A DNA stretch of 64,000 nucleotides from Gonapodya prolifera JEL478. Its lineage: Eukaryota; Monoblepharomycota; Monoblepharidomycetes; Monoblepharidales; Gonapodyaceae. This document shows positions 43,291 to 53,663 of the stretch, one piece after another. Under the pieces are notes generated by a model, which saw nothing but the letters and a program-made list of their open reading frames with translations, was not told the origin of the DNA and ran no database searches. The first letter of the stretch is position 1, and each line of letters starts with the position of its first letter. Location of the stretch: the NCBI GenBank assembly GCA_001574975.1, contig KQ965731.1:620001-684000 (forward strand), given 5' to 3'. Position numbers and translations under genes: made by a program.

Positions 43291-43898
43291 ATGAAGATGA
43301 ACTCGCAATCGCAATCGCAATCGCAGGCATCCCGCAGAGGTACCGATACAACACCCTCGTGGAGCCGAAACGCCGCGGCGCTGCTCGGTGCCTTGGCGTG
43401 CGTGGCGGCCGTCGCGGCGGACGTGGGGGATCGCAGTGCTGCTGCGGTGTGGAAACGTGAGTCGAGACCGACTGGCGCCCCCTCCTCACCCGCCCAATCG
43501 CTCATACACACCACACACCGCACCCACCCACCCACCCAGGCTCCTCCGACGACATCCCGACAAGTCCCGCCCCCGCCGTCAACGTCGTCGTGCTGTCCGT
43601 CGCGATTGGCGGGTCCATTCTGGGCGTCGTGCTGGGATGCTGCGTGTTCGTGTGCTGCAGGAGGAGGGAGCGGAGAATGCAGCAGGCGGCGGAGAGAATC
43701 AAGGAGGCGGCTCAGGGGCAGGGGCAGGGGCAGGGGCAGGGGAGCAATCAGTCAATGCCCCGGCCGTCCCCATACACCGCCCCCGCCCGCAACGCCGACG
43801 CCCCGCCCGCGGAGATAGAGAGTGGGACACTTCCCCCGGCGTACGACACGCTGTCAACGGCCGTGCCGATGCCGACCGTGGGGGAGCGGAAGGTGTGA
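43291..43898 (+). CDS. PPxY family membrane protein 4 (short ectodomain)
   Basis: Exons 43291-43456 and 43540-43898 encode 174 residues. Exon 1 has a Ser/Gln-rich start then a signal peptide (AAALLGALACVAAVAA) and ends VWK-R in phase 1 like the paralogues. The ectodomain is only about 20 residues (SSDDIPTSPAPAVN), without the Trp/Pro modules. Helix VVVLSVAIGGSILGVVLGCC leads into RRRERRM and a Gln/Gly microsatellite (AQGQGQGQGQGQGSN). The tail holds EIESGTLPPAYDTL, still a PPxY motif (PPAY), and ends VGERKV. It is the most divergent member, and I found no clear 3' block after it. Confidence 0.78.
43713..43743 (+). repeat. GGGGCA hexamer microsatellite in PPxY gene 4
   Basis: About five copies of a six-base unit encode Gln-Gly dipeptides in the cytoplasmic tail. 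Length polymorphism would keep the frame. Confidence 0.85.
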
Positions 43899-46412
43899 GA
43901 AGTCGAGAAGTGGAGAAGGCGAGAAGGCGAGCTCGCGCGTCCGGGGCTGCGCGGGGAGGGGGAATGGCGTGGAGTGCGTTGGGTGGATAGAGAAAGACTT
44001 TTGACATGGCGCAGGTTGCAGGTTGCATGGGCTGGGCGGTACAAGCACGACGGATATATATAATTGCTTTCTTTTCTTTTGTTTTCTTTTGTTTTTCGTC
44101 GATATACGAGTCACAAGTCACGGTCCATGTTCCACGCCCGCTCGGCGTTCGTTCCTTCGTTCGCTTTTCGCACGTGCCGCGGTCCATGCCACGGGTCGGG
44201 CCGGCTTGTTCCCCCATGGGAAGTGGCTTGACGTGTACCTGTTCTCATTTCCTTTCGTCCTGTCCGTCGTGCACGAGCCGAGGTGTTTGCGAACTACGAA
44301 AACAGACATTGGACACACCACCAACGGTGCGACGCAAGGTAAAAATTAAAAGTCACGTGCGAAATCGAGACGGAAAATGTTTATCTGCACTGTTCTAAAA
44401 CGCGGTAGTCTGACAAAAGTCAAGTGTAAGCGGCGGCCTGCAAAAGCCCCTTTCCACCACCTTTCCATCTTCCATTCCCTTCCCACCACAACCCCACACC
44501 ACACCTTCGCACAACCCCACACCACAACACCCCACACACCACCGCAACCCCACAAAACCTTCCACACCCCACAACACCCCGCTCGTGCTAGGCTATAAAT
44601 CTCGACGCCGTCAAGAGTCCGTAGAGGGCGGCGGGCGGCGGGCGGCGCGGGGTGGAGGTAGGGGGTAGGGCGAGGGGGGAGGTGTTAGAGGTCCGGAGGG
44701 GGGGAAGTTGTGGTGGCGGAAGTGGTGGGGATGGGGAATGGGAGTGGGGGAAAGGGGAAAGGGGAAAGGGGAGTTGGGGAAAAGGGGAAACAAAGGGCAC
44801 CAGCAAGACACGAGGCAGACCACCACGTCACGTCACAGCGCGCGCATCACAGGTCACGTCACAGATCCGTCACAAGTCCAAAAAAAAGGGCAATGGGGCA
44901 ACACCGAGCGGGGTAGAGGGTGGGGGGTGGGTTATAGGTCCGTGGGAGGGGTAAAGGTAGGAGGAAGGTGTCATACGTCCGGCGACGGGGAAGGGGAAGG
45001 CGGAAGGCGGAAGGCGGAGGCGGAAGGAGGAGGCGGAAAGGAGGAAGCGAGGGTGGGTCATGCGTTTGGTGGGTAGAGATCATCCGTCAGCAGGCGCGAA
45101 TTTGATGGACCGGGGCGGACCAGGGTTATATGTCAGGATGGGTTGAAGAGTTGTCGGTGCGGAGTGGTCGGAGGGGCGGGGGGGAAGAGGGAGGTGGCGA
45201 GGGCAGCAGGTGTCACACGTCAGGAAGGGGAAGGGACGACGGAGGACGGAGACGCGCACGGGTTATGAGTCAGGAAGGTGGGTTACGAGCCAGAAGGAGG
45301 GGTTACGCGTCAGGATTGGGTAAAGTGCGGGTTGGGTAGGTTGGTGGGCGAGGGAGGAAGGGAGGGAGGGGGGGGGGGGGGGAAATGGGAAGCGGGTGGA
45401 AACAAAAGGCAAGCGGGGGAAGTAAGACGTTGCGCGAGTGAGTGGTGTGCGTTGGGACGCGGAACGTCCGTTCCGTTGCGTGGCACTGTGACCTTTGGTC
45501 GAATCCGGATCCTCGAGTGTGTTGTCGAGTTTATCACTCCTTCCGTGGGATCGCGACTCTTGGTCGAGAGCGATGTCCGTGGAGTATTCCGTGACTACGC
45601 GAATGCACGACTTCACGTCTCTGTACTCCATACAATCCGACCAACCCGAGTCCAGAATCCCGTGCGAATCCATTCGAAAACAAGAAAAGGACGCTTTGGG
45701 ACGGGGGGAACTGCGGCAGAGATGAGACTGACATACCATCATCGATCGCGGAGTAGAAGCAGTGTGCGAGAGCGCGAGATGCCATAACGGAGTTGAGGAG
45801 GGAGGATGGGGTTGTGGGTGGTTTCTGGGTGTGGTGGGTGGTGCGAGTGCGGGTGGGTGTGGGTGCGGGTGAGTGTGGTGGTAGGACGAGGGGAAGGAGG
45901 GGAAAAGAGGTGAGCAGAGGGAAAATCAGGGGGAGAAGAAGGAACAAAACGCACGATGAGCGACGATTGCGACAATCGAATAGCGCGGTGAGGTTGTTGA
46001 GGCAGCGATGCGGAGGACGAGGAAGGGGAGGAAGCGGAGGAGGAGGGAGGCGAGGACGCGAGGGAGGAGGCAGCGCGGGATCGCGTGGATTGGATTGCGA
46101 GCGATGTGACGCGTGAGATGCGCAATAAGCGGGACATTTGGGGGGAGTGGAGCGTGGAGCGTGGAGAGTGGAGAGTGGAGAGTGGAGAGGGAGGGAAACG
46201 GGAAAGGGAGGAGAAGAGTGCACGGGCCAGGCGTGACACGTCACGGGCTGAGTGACCGCGGCGACAGAGAAACAGCGACACTTTCCATCGCATCCCATTC
46301 CGCACCCGCAGTCACTGCGCACGCGCACTCGCATCTGCATCTGCACTCGCCCGGGTCCTGTCCCCGCGTCCGCCGCTTTTCTCTCGCTCGCTCTCCCGCT
46401 CTCCACCTCGCC
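43899..46412. other. Low-complexity, purine-rich intergenic island
   Basis: No convincing gene. 44440-44580 is C/A-rich (CACCACAACCCCACACC type). From about 44640 to 46200 the plus strand is strongly G-rich, with many GGGG and GGAGG runs. Open frames on both strands are products of this composition. A 200-bp stretch at 45530-45740 has more balanced composition but no recognisable product. Confidence 0.55.
45120..45325 (+). repeat. Degenerate minisatellite with GTCAGGA core
   Basis: Recurring cores: TTATATGTCAGGATGG (45126), GTGTCACACGTCAGGAAGGG (45211), GTTATGAGTCAGGAAGG (45261), GTTACGAGCCAGAAGG (45283) and GTTACGCGTCAGGATTGG (45303). Spacing is about 20 bp for the last three and irregular before. 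Related words (GTCATACGTCCGG near 44970) occur upstream. Confidence 0.65.
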
Positions 46413-47013
46413 ATGTTCGCCCGCGCAGCATTCCGCTCAGTCGCGCGCTCGGCACCGGCCCAGTCCGCACGCTCGTTTGCATCGTGCGCTGCGAAACCGG
46501 TGAGTGTCGCTCGTGGCCTGGATTCGTGCGATTCCCGCTGTATTGGGCAAGGGGAGTGTGGACGGCAATGGGTTCGATTCAGTGCTTTTGCGCACGGTTT
46601 CCCCTTTCTTTTGCTCCGATTGCGTTCTCATGCCTGCGATCCACTCGCTCCATCTCGCCTCCCTTCCCCAACACCCCCCTCACACCCACTCAACCTCCCA
46701 CCCTCACCCTCACCCACCCACTCCTCCCTCCTCCCTCCCACAGACACCCGCACCCTCACCCGCCTCATCCTCTCTCCCGCAATCATCCTCCGCCTCTGCC
46801 TCCGCCTCCCAATCCCGCCCCGCCGCCGCATCTTCGCCTTGCTCCTCGCTTCCCGTCTCGCGCGCTCCGGCACGAAACGCAATGCACCCAAGCTCGTCTA
46901 GTCTGGCACTTGCGATGTGGCACGCTGTGTGCGCTGCGGACGATGGTGAATATTGGTCGTGGTGGGCGGGGGTGGGGAAGTCGAGCCCAATGCCGCGGAG
47001 CACAAAGTGCTGA
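46413..47013 (+). CDS. Small protein with mitochondrial-type presequence, unknown function
   Basis: Exon 1 (46413-46499) encodes MFARAAFRSVARSAPAQSAR then SFASCAAKP, an Arg/Ser/Ala-rich, acid-free N-terminus typical of mitochondrial import signals. A good donor (GTGAGTG) follows. Joining the acceptor at 46743 in phase 0 gives TPAPSPASSSLPQSSSAS, further Ser/Ala-rich sequence and SLALAMWHAVCAADDG, ending at 47013. An alternative small intron after GCGGACGATG would instead end VEPNAAEHKVLTEESAGGE. The intron of 244 nt is long and C-rich. I do not recognise the family. It lies at the point where the surrounding DNA changes from G-rich to C-rich. Confidence 0.4.
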
Positions 47014-49046
47014 CCGAGGAGTCCGCCGGAGGCGAATGATCCGCGAAGTGGAATGACACACGCGAAGCGTCTTCTTGCACCGGAGGCGGGTTATCTGCGC
47101 GGAGCGCGAATGGTACAGCGAGTGCGGGATGGGGAATGTCCACCGAGGAGCTGGAGGCATTTGATGTTGAGGATTGCTCTTTTCAATTCTCGTTTTCTCT
47201 TTCGGAGGAGGAATGCCCTCTGGAGCTTGCGTACGGGAGAACTGGAATACTCGAAGAATCTTTGAATTGTCGGGTCGCGCACTCTGTCGAAAACATTTTA
47301 CTTCCCTTTTCCTCTTCTCTCTCTCCCCATCCCGCTTCCTTCCTTCCTCCCTTTCTCCCATCGCCTGCCAACTCCTACACCACTCCCACCCACACGACTT
47401 GTAACCACCCTCTTCACCCACACCCACACCCACATGCACACACCGACCCGCGATCCGTGTACGTACTCCTTACCCCCCCTCTTGCTCTTCACGTCGCTGC
47501 GCTCGCTTTCCTTCCGCGTTTTTTGCTTTTTCCCCCTTGCCTTGCTCCCTGCTCCCTCCTCCCGAAAAACCCCACACCGCCACCCTCCACCCACCCGGAC
47601 CACTAACGCCCTGCTCCTGCTCCATCGCCTCCACCCCGCGCGGACAATTGACATCTTGATACCCTACCTCTTGCCTTTCCCTCCCCGCTCCTTCTCGCCC
47701 TCTCGCACCCGGACGCCACGCACACCCCTCAACCGGACTTTTAACCCGCCTGGGCTGACCCACCCACCGGCTTAACGACCCACCTCTTTGGACATGTGAC
47801 ACCTCCCTCCTCCCTCCTCCCTCCTCCCTCCTTCCGCCCTTTCTCCACACACGCACACGTACATGCTTTGCCGCGCCTTCTGGACCGCTGACGACCTACA
47901 CTACCAACTACCGACCTTCCTGACCGATAAAAAACACCGTGTGGATATCTGATCGGCGGGCGTTTGATTGCCGTCTTGGCGTCCTTGCCCCCTTGCCTGT
48001 TTTTTTCTTTCCCCCACCTCCGCTTTTTTTTCACTTCCCCCATTCCCCTTCCCCTTCCCCGTTTTTCTCCCCCTCCCTTCCATTTTTTTACACCCTTTGT
48101 TGCACACCACCTGTACATACCATAATCGGACACTTAACCAACACCCCCGTTTCTGCCCCTGCCCCTGCCCCCGCCTTTACCCCGCCACCACCACCCACTT
48201 GTCACGCTCTGCGCTGCGCCGCCGGACCTTTGAAAGACGGTTAGATTGTTGAGACAGATAGCTGAGTGCGGGCGCTTGGGTGCGGGCGCTTGGGTGCGGC
48301 GGAGGTGTCGGCTTGTGGGCGTGGGCGGTTGTTGGGATTGGACACGGTGGTGACGGCGCAGGCACATGTGCATGTGCATGTGCGAGGATATCGGATGGCA
48401 TGTAGTTGTGGCTCGTGGTCGTGGTGTAGTGTGGCTAGGCTTTGCTTTGGCGTGTTTCACGTGTACATGTACGAAAATGGTACCCGATGCGGAGGTGTGC
48501 ACTTGTTTTTTGTTTCGTTGTCGGTGGTTGTTTGCTGAGGTGTGTGAGGGAGGGGCTTGACCAAGAAAATCGGGATAAGGGGTGTGTGGGAGGCTTGGTA
48601 AGCATTCACACATCGTAATCCAGCGCACTGGAGGATCGCGATAGCGTGTGAGGTGATCTGAACAACAGGGCAAACTCAATTGATAGAGTGTCGAATTTAA
48701 CTGCACTTGATACACAATCTTTCCAACGACTCAATGGTTGCTGGTTGGTTCGGCGAGCTGTCAGCCCTTTCGTATCCAAATCGACCACGAAACGTGTCCA
48801 TGGTGTACGTCGAAGACGCCGCTAGCCGTCACGTACCAAAAGTGGGGTAAGGACGCGAAACCGCTGCGCTGACAAATAAGTGAGGCTCAGATCGTGATGT
48901 GTATTACATAAGAGCAAAGGCAGAAGCAGATAGAGAGAATAAAGGGATAATATCTAGCTATGTAAGTTATTTTGAAAGATAGAATCGAGGAGCATCAGTG
49001 TGAGAGCAATCTTAGCTGTGCTGTGGCGGCGGGCGGCACAAACCTG
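47014..49046. other. Pyrimidine-rich intergenic island
   Basis: About 2 kb. From 47290 to 48200 the plus strand is dominated by C and T, the mirror of the G-rich side at 44.6-46.2 kb. Short repeats include CCTCCCTCCT (47804-47830), a 15-nt doublet containing GGGCGCTTGGGTGC (48268-48297) and ATGTGC (48364-48382). No gene is called. Confidence 0.5.
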
Positions 49047-50489
49047 ATGAGTCTCGGCAAAGCGATGACACGCCGTGCGGACGGAGACCGAGAGCAGCGC
49101 ATAGATCTTTCCGCATTCGATGGCCTTCGGGGCATCAACTCTCTCATCGTCGTGCTTGGGCACATCCTCACCTTCTGGGTTCCCGGACTTGCTTCCGCGT
49201 ACGTGCCAGTTTTCGGTCTCGGTGAGTCGGCGGGCTACCAACCTCTTTATTGGATGCAAATTCAATTCTGACAACGGCGTCGCTCTCATTTTTTGCGCGG
49301 AGACTATCTCGCCGTTGTCAGCCTCTTCTTTGTGATATCGGGGTTCACTCTGGTGACTGCGTACGATGGCAATTCTTCTCTGCCCGGCCCTTCGTCTCTC
49401 CAGAAGTCGGGAAACGTGGACTTCTTCCTCCCACCTTGCGCCCGTATACTACCTCGCTTTAATTCTGGGCATCCCGGCATTCACGATGTACATAGACCAA
49501 TAATCCACGCTGTGGCAAACTGTACCTGACTCCTTGCTCATGCTCCAACCGCTTGCTACCCCGTATGGATCATGGGTGGGTCCACTTTGGGTAGGTGTTT
49601 GTGATACTTGAGACTCGGGGGACATGTTAATCAGACACTAATATTATGTCTTCCTCTTTGTTGACGGTCTCAGCGCTCTTCATTCAGTATGCTTTGTTTT
49701 GGTACTTGGCTGCTGGACTGCGGCACCAAATCGTCCACTGCGCTGTGGTTCATCGCATCCTTGATGGGCATTCTATCGATTCTTTTTGTGGCCCTTTGGG
49801 TGGGGTTCCTCGGCCTCGCTGGCTCCAGCTGGTTGCATTTACTCGCACTCTTCCGGATAGACCACTTTGCCATTGGCATGGCGTTCGGTTATACTGCCCA
49901 GCGGTCACCAGCGTCACGCCATGTTGTGCTATCAGAGCTGTGCTCACTCGTGGTGCTCTCCAGTATCGTGGCGTGCGAGGTGGTCACCGAGGCAGCACGG
50001 CCGCCGCCAAACCAGCTCAGTCCAAGTATGCTCATCACACGGCTCTATTATTCATATGGCTCCAAGTTCACCCTGCCCTTTGGCCGCGGTCTCTGGCTGC
50101 TTGCACGTTCACATCCAGAGAACAACGGCCCTACAAAGAGGGTGCTCACGCTAAAACCTCTCCAAATCAGCTACTGTACTTATTGCCTCCATTGACCCAT
50201 CTTGCAGTGGTGTATATGGGCTGTTGCTGGTGACGCCGTGCCCCTCCAGAGTTATTTCGACATCATCTGGTTGTACGGCAGGTTTCCGACGTGGAGCATA
50301 ATTTCACTCACGGCTGCTGCGCTGTTCGTGTCAGTGCTGGCCCACTATGCCGTTGAGAAACCGTTGCGTTCGGTGATCAATAAAAGGACGCAGTCGCACA
50401 GTGACAACAATGGCACCAAAATTGCTTCCAGAGCCAACCAGGTTCAGCCTGATACTTTACCGGGCCCTGTAACATCATCACAGGCATAA
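49047..50489 (+). pseudogene. Decayed acyltransferase-3 family membrane protein
   Basis: Related to OafA/YrhL-type membrane O-acyltransferases. A good first exon (ATG 49047) has RIDLSAFDGLRGINSLIVVL, GHILTFWVPG; a phase-1 intron (49222-49302) leads to DYLAVVSLFFVISGFTLVTA. After that the frame is broken. Near 49430 the sequence moves from DFFLPP to LAPVYYLALILGIPAF in another frame, followed by TAA where DQ-STLW is expected. FIQYALFWYLAAGLR shifts to ALWFIASLMGILSILFV near 49735. At 50194-50196 a TGA stands between YCTYCLH and PILQWCIWAVAGD, where the family usually has Trp (TGG). The end, RSVINKRTQSHSDNN, is intact in frame. Some breaks could be missed introns, but the TGA and the shifts together indicate a pseudogene. 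Confidence 0.65.
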
Positions 50490-50791
50490 TACTTACATAT
50501 AGCTGACGCCTTCGCACTTGATATGTAACTCTGAAAACTGTTACCATGGGCTTGACACCGGTGACCGCTGAAGCCTTCAGCGCAGATCATTTGCCTCAGG
50601 CGGACGTCTGGCTCTTCCGCAAGTGTAATTCTGCTCCACGGTGCTCTTAGTTCCGCCCATTATCGCATGGGGGCGACACACATCGGTTCTGCGAGTGTGA
50701 AGCTCCGGCTAAATTCTGGATGGTTCGATCACTTCGTGATCGCAATCCCACCCCGTCCACTTCCTTGTTGGCGACAGCATCTCTCCAGTAA
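50490..50791. other. Intergenic region
   Basis: About 300 bp, the promoter of the ankyrin gene. No further feature was seen. Confidence 0.4.
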
Positions 50792-52210
50792 ATGGGAAAG
50801 ACTGCCCGTGCCGTGAAAGCTCGATGCGGGCACAGCTCAAAGCCAATGAAAGGCCGAGTTGTGTCGGCACCAGTCCACGTTCCATTTCAGATATGCAAAC
50901 TTCCCGCCGACATCATCATCAAGATTTCCAAGCTCTGGAGCGCCAGACCTCTCGGCCTCCCCACGGCTGCATTGAATCGGTTTCTCTACACGCTTTTATC
51001 AGACCCCGCACTGGTGGCCGGCCGAGCGATTAGGCACCACGGTCGGATTCACGATGCGTTCGCAATGGAGATGTTTCGAGCAGCCGTCGTGGAGGACTTT
51101 AGAGTGGCTGATGCGCTTTTGAATCGCGGTGCCGATGTGAATCACCTCAAGAATGAATTTAACGAGTTCGGGGATTTCGTCAACTCGTCTACACCGTTAA
51201 TGAAAGCTTGTGTGCGCGGCTCCGTGAAAGCCGTCAGGTTTCTTTGCGAGCGCGGAGCAAAAATCGACATACCCGACGACCGCGGCAACAACTCACTCGC
51301 AGAAGCGTGCTCCCAAGTCAATGTAGATATGGTGCAGGTTCTTCTATCGTTTGGCACGTCGCTCTCAAGGAAGGCATTGCTTGAGGCATGCCAATCTGGT
51401 AATTTGGAACTGATCAAGCGCTTGACAGCACACCCAACGTTTGAAGCCTGGAACGCGAAAGAGGGCGATGGAGTTGGGGCTCCGCGTGAGATTTACGAGC
51501 ATTTCATGATCACAGCATGCCGCGTCGGCCACGTCGACGTTGTGCAAATGCTGCTGCTGCGGGGACTCGACCCCGACGCTGGTTGCAAAAACACTTTCCA
51601 ACCCGATGGACGGATCCACAGCGCGTTCTACACTACACCCCTCATGATCGCCATCTCATCGCGCCAGGATGCGATCGTCAATCTGCTATTGCAACACGGC
51701 GCAGACGTGAATCTCGTCGCGTCTGACGGCTTCACAGCCTTGCTGAATGCTTGCGTCAGCGGGCAAGTTTCCACCGCGCGGAAATTAGTGGACCGCGGTG
51801 CGAACGTCAACATTGGGGGCAAAGGTAGTGCCCTGCACTACGCGTGCGTCTCCAAGAACACGGAACTCGTCAAGCTCCTTATAGAGCGCGGTGCTGACGT
51901 GGACACAGGGTCAGAGTTTGCCCAGTTCTCCCCGCTTCACAGCGCGTGGACAGTTGAGGTAGCCCAGCTTTTTCTGGATATGGGGCTGGACGTGAACAGT
52001 CGAGATGTTGTAGGGGAAACACCTATTTTCAACGCTATTCAATCGCTGAACGCTCCACTCATGGCGTTTCTGTTGGACCGGGGGGCCAAAATGCGTATTA
52101 GGAATAGGGTCGGGGTGATGCCGCTCATGGCTGCGGAGAAGCACGGTCTGACAGGGGACGAGGGTCGCGAAGTTCGCGCGGTGTTGGTGGCGAGAGGGTA
52201 CATGAAGTAG
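50792..52210 (+). CDS. F-box-like / ankyrin-repeat protein, intronless
   Basis: Single exon of 472 residues. A basic N-terminus precedes an F-box-like segment (FQICKLPADIIIKISKLWSA, LNRFLYTLLSDPALVAGRAI). About nine to ten ankyrin repeats follow, for example EDFRVADALLNRGADVNHL, SVKAVRFLCERGAKIDIP, HVDVVQMLLLRGLDPDAG, QDAIVNLLLQHGADVNLV, QVSTARKLVDRGANVNIG, NTELVKLLIERGADVDTG and VEVAQLFLDMGLDVNSRD, ending REVRAVLVARGYMK. The same order of modules is found in the gene at 29246, so both belong to an expanded adaptor family. The lack of introns contrasts with that gene. Confidence 0.85.
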   Translation: MGKTARAVKARCGHSSKPMKGRVVSAPVHVPFQICKLPADIIIKISKLWSARPLGLPTAALNRFLYTLLSDPALVAGRAIRHHGRIHDAFAMEMFRAAVVEDFRVADALLNRGADVNHLKNEFNEFGDFVNSSTPLMKACVRGSVKAVRFLCERGAKIDIPDDRGNNSLAEACSQVNVDMVQVLLSFGTSLSRKALLEACQSGNLELIKRLTAHPTFEAWNAKEGDGVGAPREIYEHFMITACRVGHVDVVQMLLLRGLDPDAGCKNTFQPDGRIHSAFYTTPLMIAISSRQDAIVNLLLQHGADVNLVASDGFTALLNACVSGQVSTARKLVDRGANVNIGGKGSALHYACVSKNTELVKLLIERGADVDTGSEFAQFSPLHSAWTVEVAQLFLDMGLDVNSRDVVGETPIFNAIQSLNAPLMAFLLDRGAKMRIRNRVGVMPLMAAEKHGLTGDEGREVRAVLVARGYMK

Positions 52211-52386
52211 GATCGCCGACCGCCGTCCGCCGTCCGCCGTTTCATTTGTGGCCCGTACCGGGGCATTGTGTAGCTTGGCGCCAAAGGTGCATTTGAAAAG
52301 GATCTGTTCCCGACCGACGACAGTACACGTCTTTTCGTTTTCGTGACTGCCCCCAAACCCCCACGCCAGAATGCCCGCCTGCGTCT

Positions 52387-53241
52387 TCATGCCGCTTTGA
52401 CCCTCTCAGTTAATTCCGCGTCGGCTTCGAAGATGAGTTCTCTTTGAATCAGCGGTGGTGCAAGTGGGTGGGTGAGAATCGTTGATGGTGTTGAGGAGTG
52501 AGAAAATGTGAAGTCTTCCAACCCCCACCACCGCCCGTCCCGTTTCCCAAACTCACTTAATCTTGCCCACGTCGTCCAGATGAATCGTCATGTTTCCCAT
52601 GCGTGTGACTTGCTTGCCGTTGTGTTCCTGTCCGTTCAGAACGGGGCGAGGGGGGTGGGGGGGAAGGCAGCGTGAGTCGAGGAGGGCGAGGGGAAGAAAA
52701 AGAGTGAAGGAGAAGGAAGGGGGGAAGAAACGTCACCTGCGTCCAATTCACGGCCGCGTCGGCTTCGAGCCTATTCGCTGAGGTCTCGACGGCTCCTAGA
52801 GTTCCCGCGATGAGAGACGAGTCTCAAAAGAGTAAGGGATGCAGAGGATACGTACCGAGAATGTCGATGTGGGCTTTGTGCGCGACGTCGTCTAGTGCGA
52901 ACGGGGGTTCCACCGCACATAGGACGGGGCGGTGTTGATGGGAACAGACGACGAAATGGGAGAAGGGTGAAAAGGGTGACGTACCATCAAGCCACTGCTT
53001 GAGACCGTCTTTGCCTTTGAACTATGCAGTCGGGTGTTGGTGTCGTCATCTACTCCCATCCACAAACAGACTCCCCCGGCTAACTCACAGTCTCCGTCTG
53101 GGCACCTGGAAGACGCACGACGCAATTCTCTGCGAAGTCGTCCATGGTGTGCTCGACGTCGCGGTTGTTGAGGCACGTGGTAATATGCGCGAGTTTGTGA
53201 CCTGCTTGAAAGGGAACAGTTTTCGGTGTGGATTCTGCCAT
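52387..53241 (-). CDS. SnoaL-like (NTF2 fold) protein
   Basis: Small alpha+beta barrel protein of the SnoaL/NTF2-like superfamily. ATG 53241; exon 1 (53089-53241) is MAESTPKTVPFQ, LAHITTCLNNRDVEHTMDDF and AENCVVRLPGAQTET. Exon 2 (52985-53021) gives FKGKDGLKQWLDG. Later exons give DDVAHKAHIDILG, GAVETSANRLEADAAVNWTQ, EHNGKQVTRMGNMTIHLDDV, GKIK and finally QRELIFEADAELTERVKAA with stop at 52387. The pattern N-x-HD-type helix, E-N-C-V-V strand and WT/EHNGK strand fits the family, whose members include cyclases, isomerases and non-catalytic proteins. The catalytic role cannot be assigned. Six short exons, with introns of roughly 60-100 nt. Confidence 0.72.
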
Positions 53242-53663
53242 TGGGTGAGGTGTGCTGGGGTGGTTGGGGGTGAGAGACCTTAGGGAGAGCACCGGGGAGA
53301 GGGAGTCTTACGTGTGGGATAAGTTTTGGATTCGGAGTGAGTTGCGGCAAAATCCCTTTTCTGTTTGCTTCTGTTTTCACATTTGGATATCGAAAAATCA
53401 AAAATTATCCACATTATTATCTACGAATTGGATTGGTCACAACTGGCCCAACAAGAGAGGAATGGCTTTTCATCGGCCGTCCCCTTGAAAGTTAGCAACC
53501 ATGTGACGTTGTGGTGTCATAATCATTCAAATCTCTCACATCTGTTCAAAAATGCCAACCACGCAAGCCCGACTCAAAGAAACTTTTTATTCGGTCTGAA
53601 GCAGTGCCAATATGCAACTTTATCGAATTACAGAGATCCAACCACAACGGGTAGGAGGTACTA
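53242..53663. other. Intergenic region duplicated downstream of the second P450
   Basis: About 420 bp. From about 53330 to 53663 it matches 56960-57329 (CACATTTGGAT, TACGAA, GGCTCACA-type words, GCCAACCACGCAA, GGAAACTTT/GAAACTTTTTATT). It is therefore part of the tandemly duplicated P450 unit. Confidence 0.6.

Noticed and set aside
30053-47040. Shared 15-mer CCGGAGGCGAATGAT at 30053-30067 and 47026-47040
   Set aside because: A single 15-base match between two places in 64 kb is close to chance expectation, and the flanks do not align.
44600-48250. Numerous open frames on both strands in the G-rich and C-rich islands
   Set aside because: Extreme composition removes stop codons by chance; the products are Gly/Arg- or Pro/Ser-rich with no domains.
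45990-48270. Similar minus-strand peptides (CLNNLTALF near 45990, CLNNLTVFQ near 48245)
   Set aside because: Short match in low-complexity DNA without exon structure; insufficient to claim a duplicated gene.
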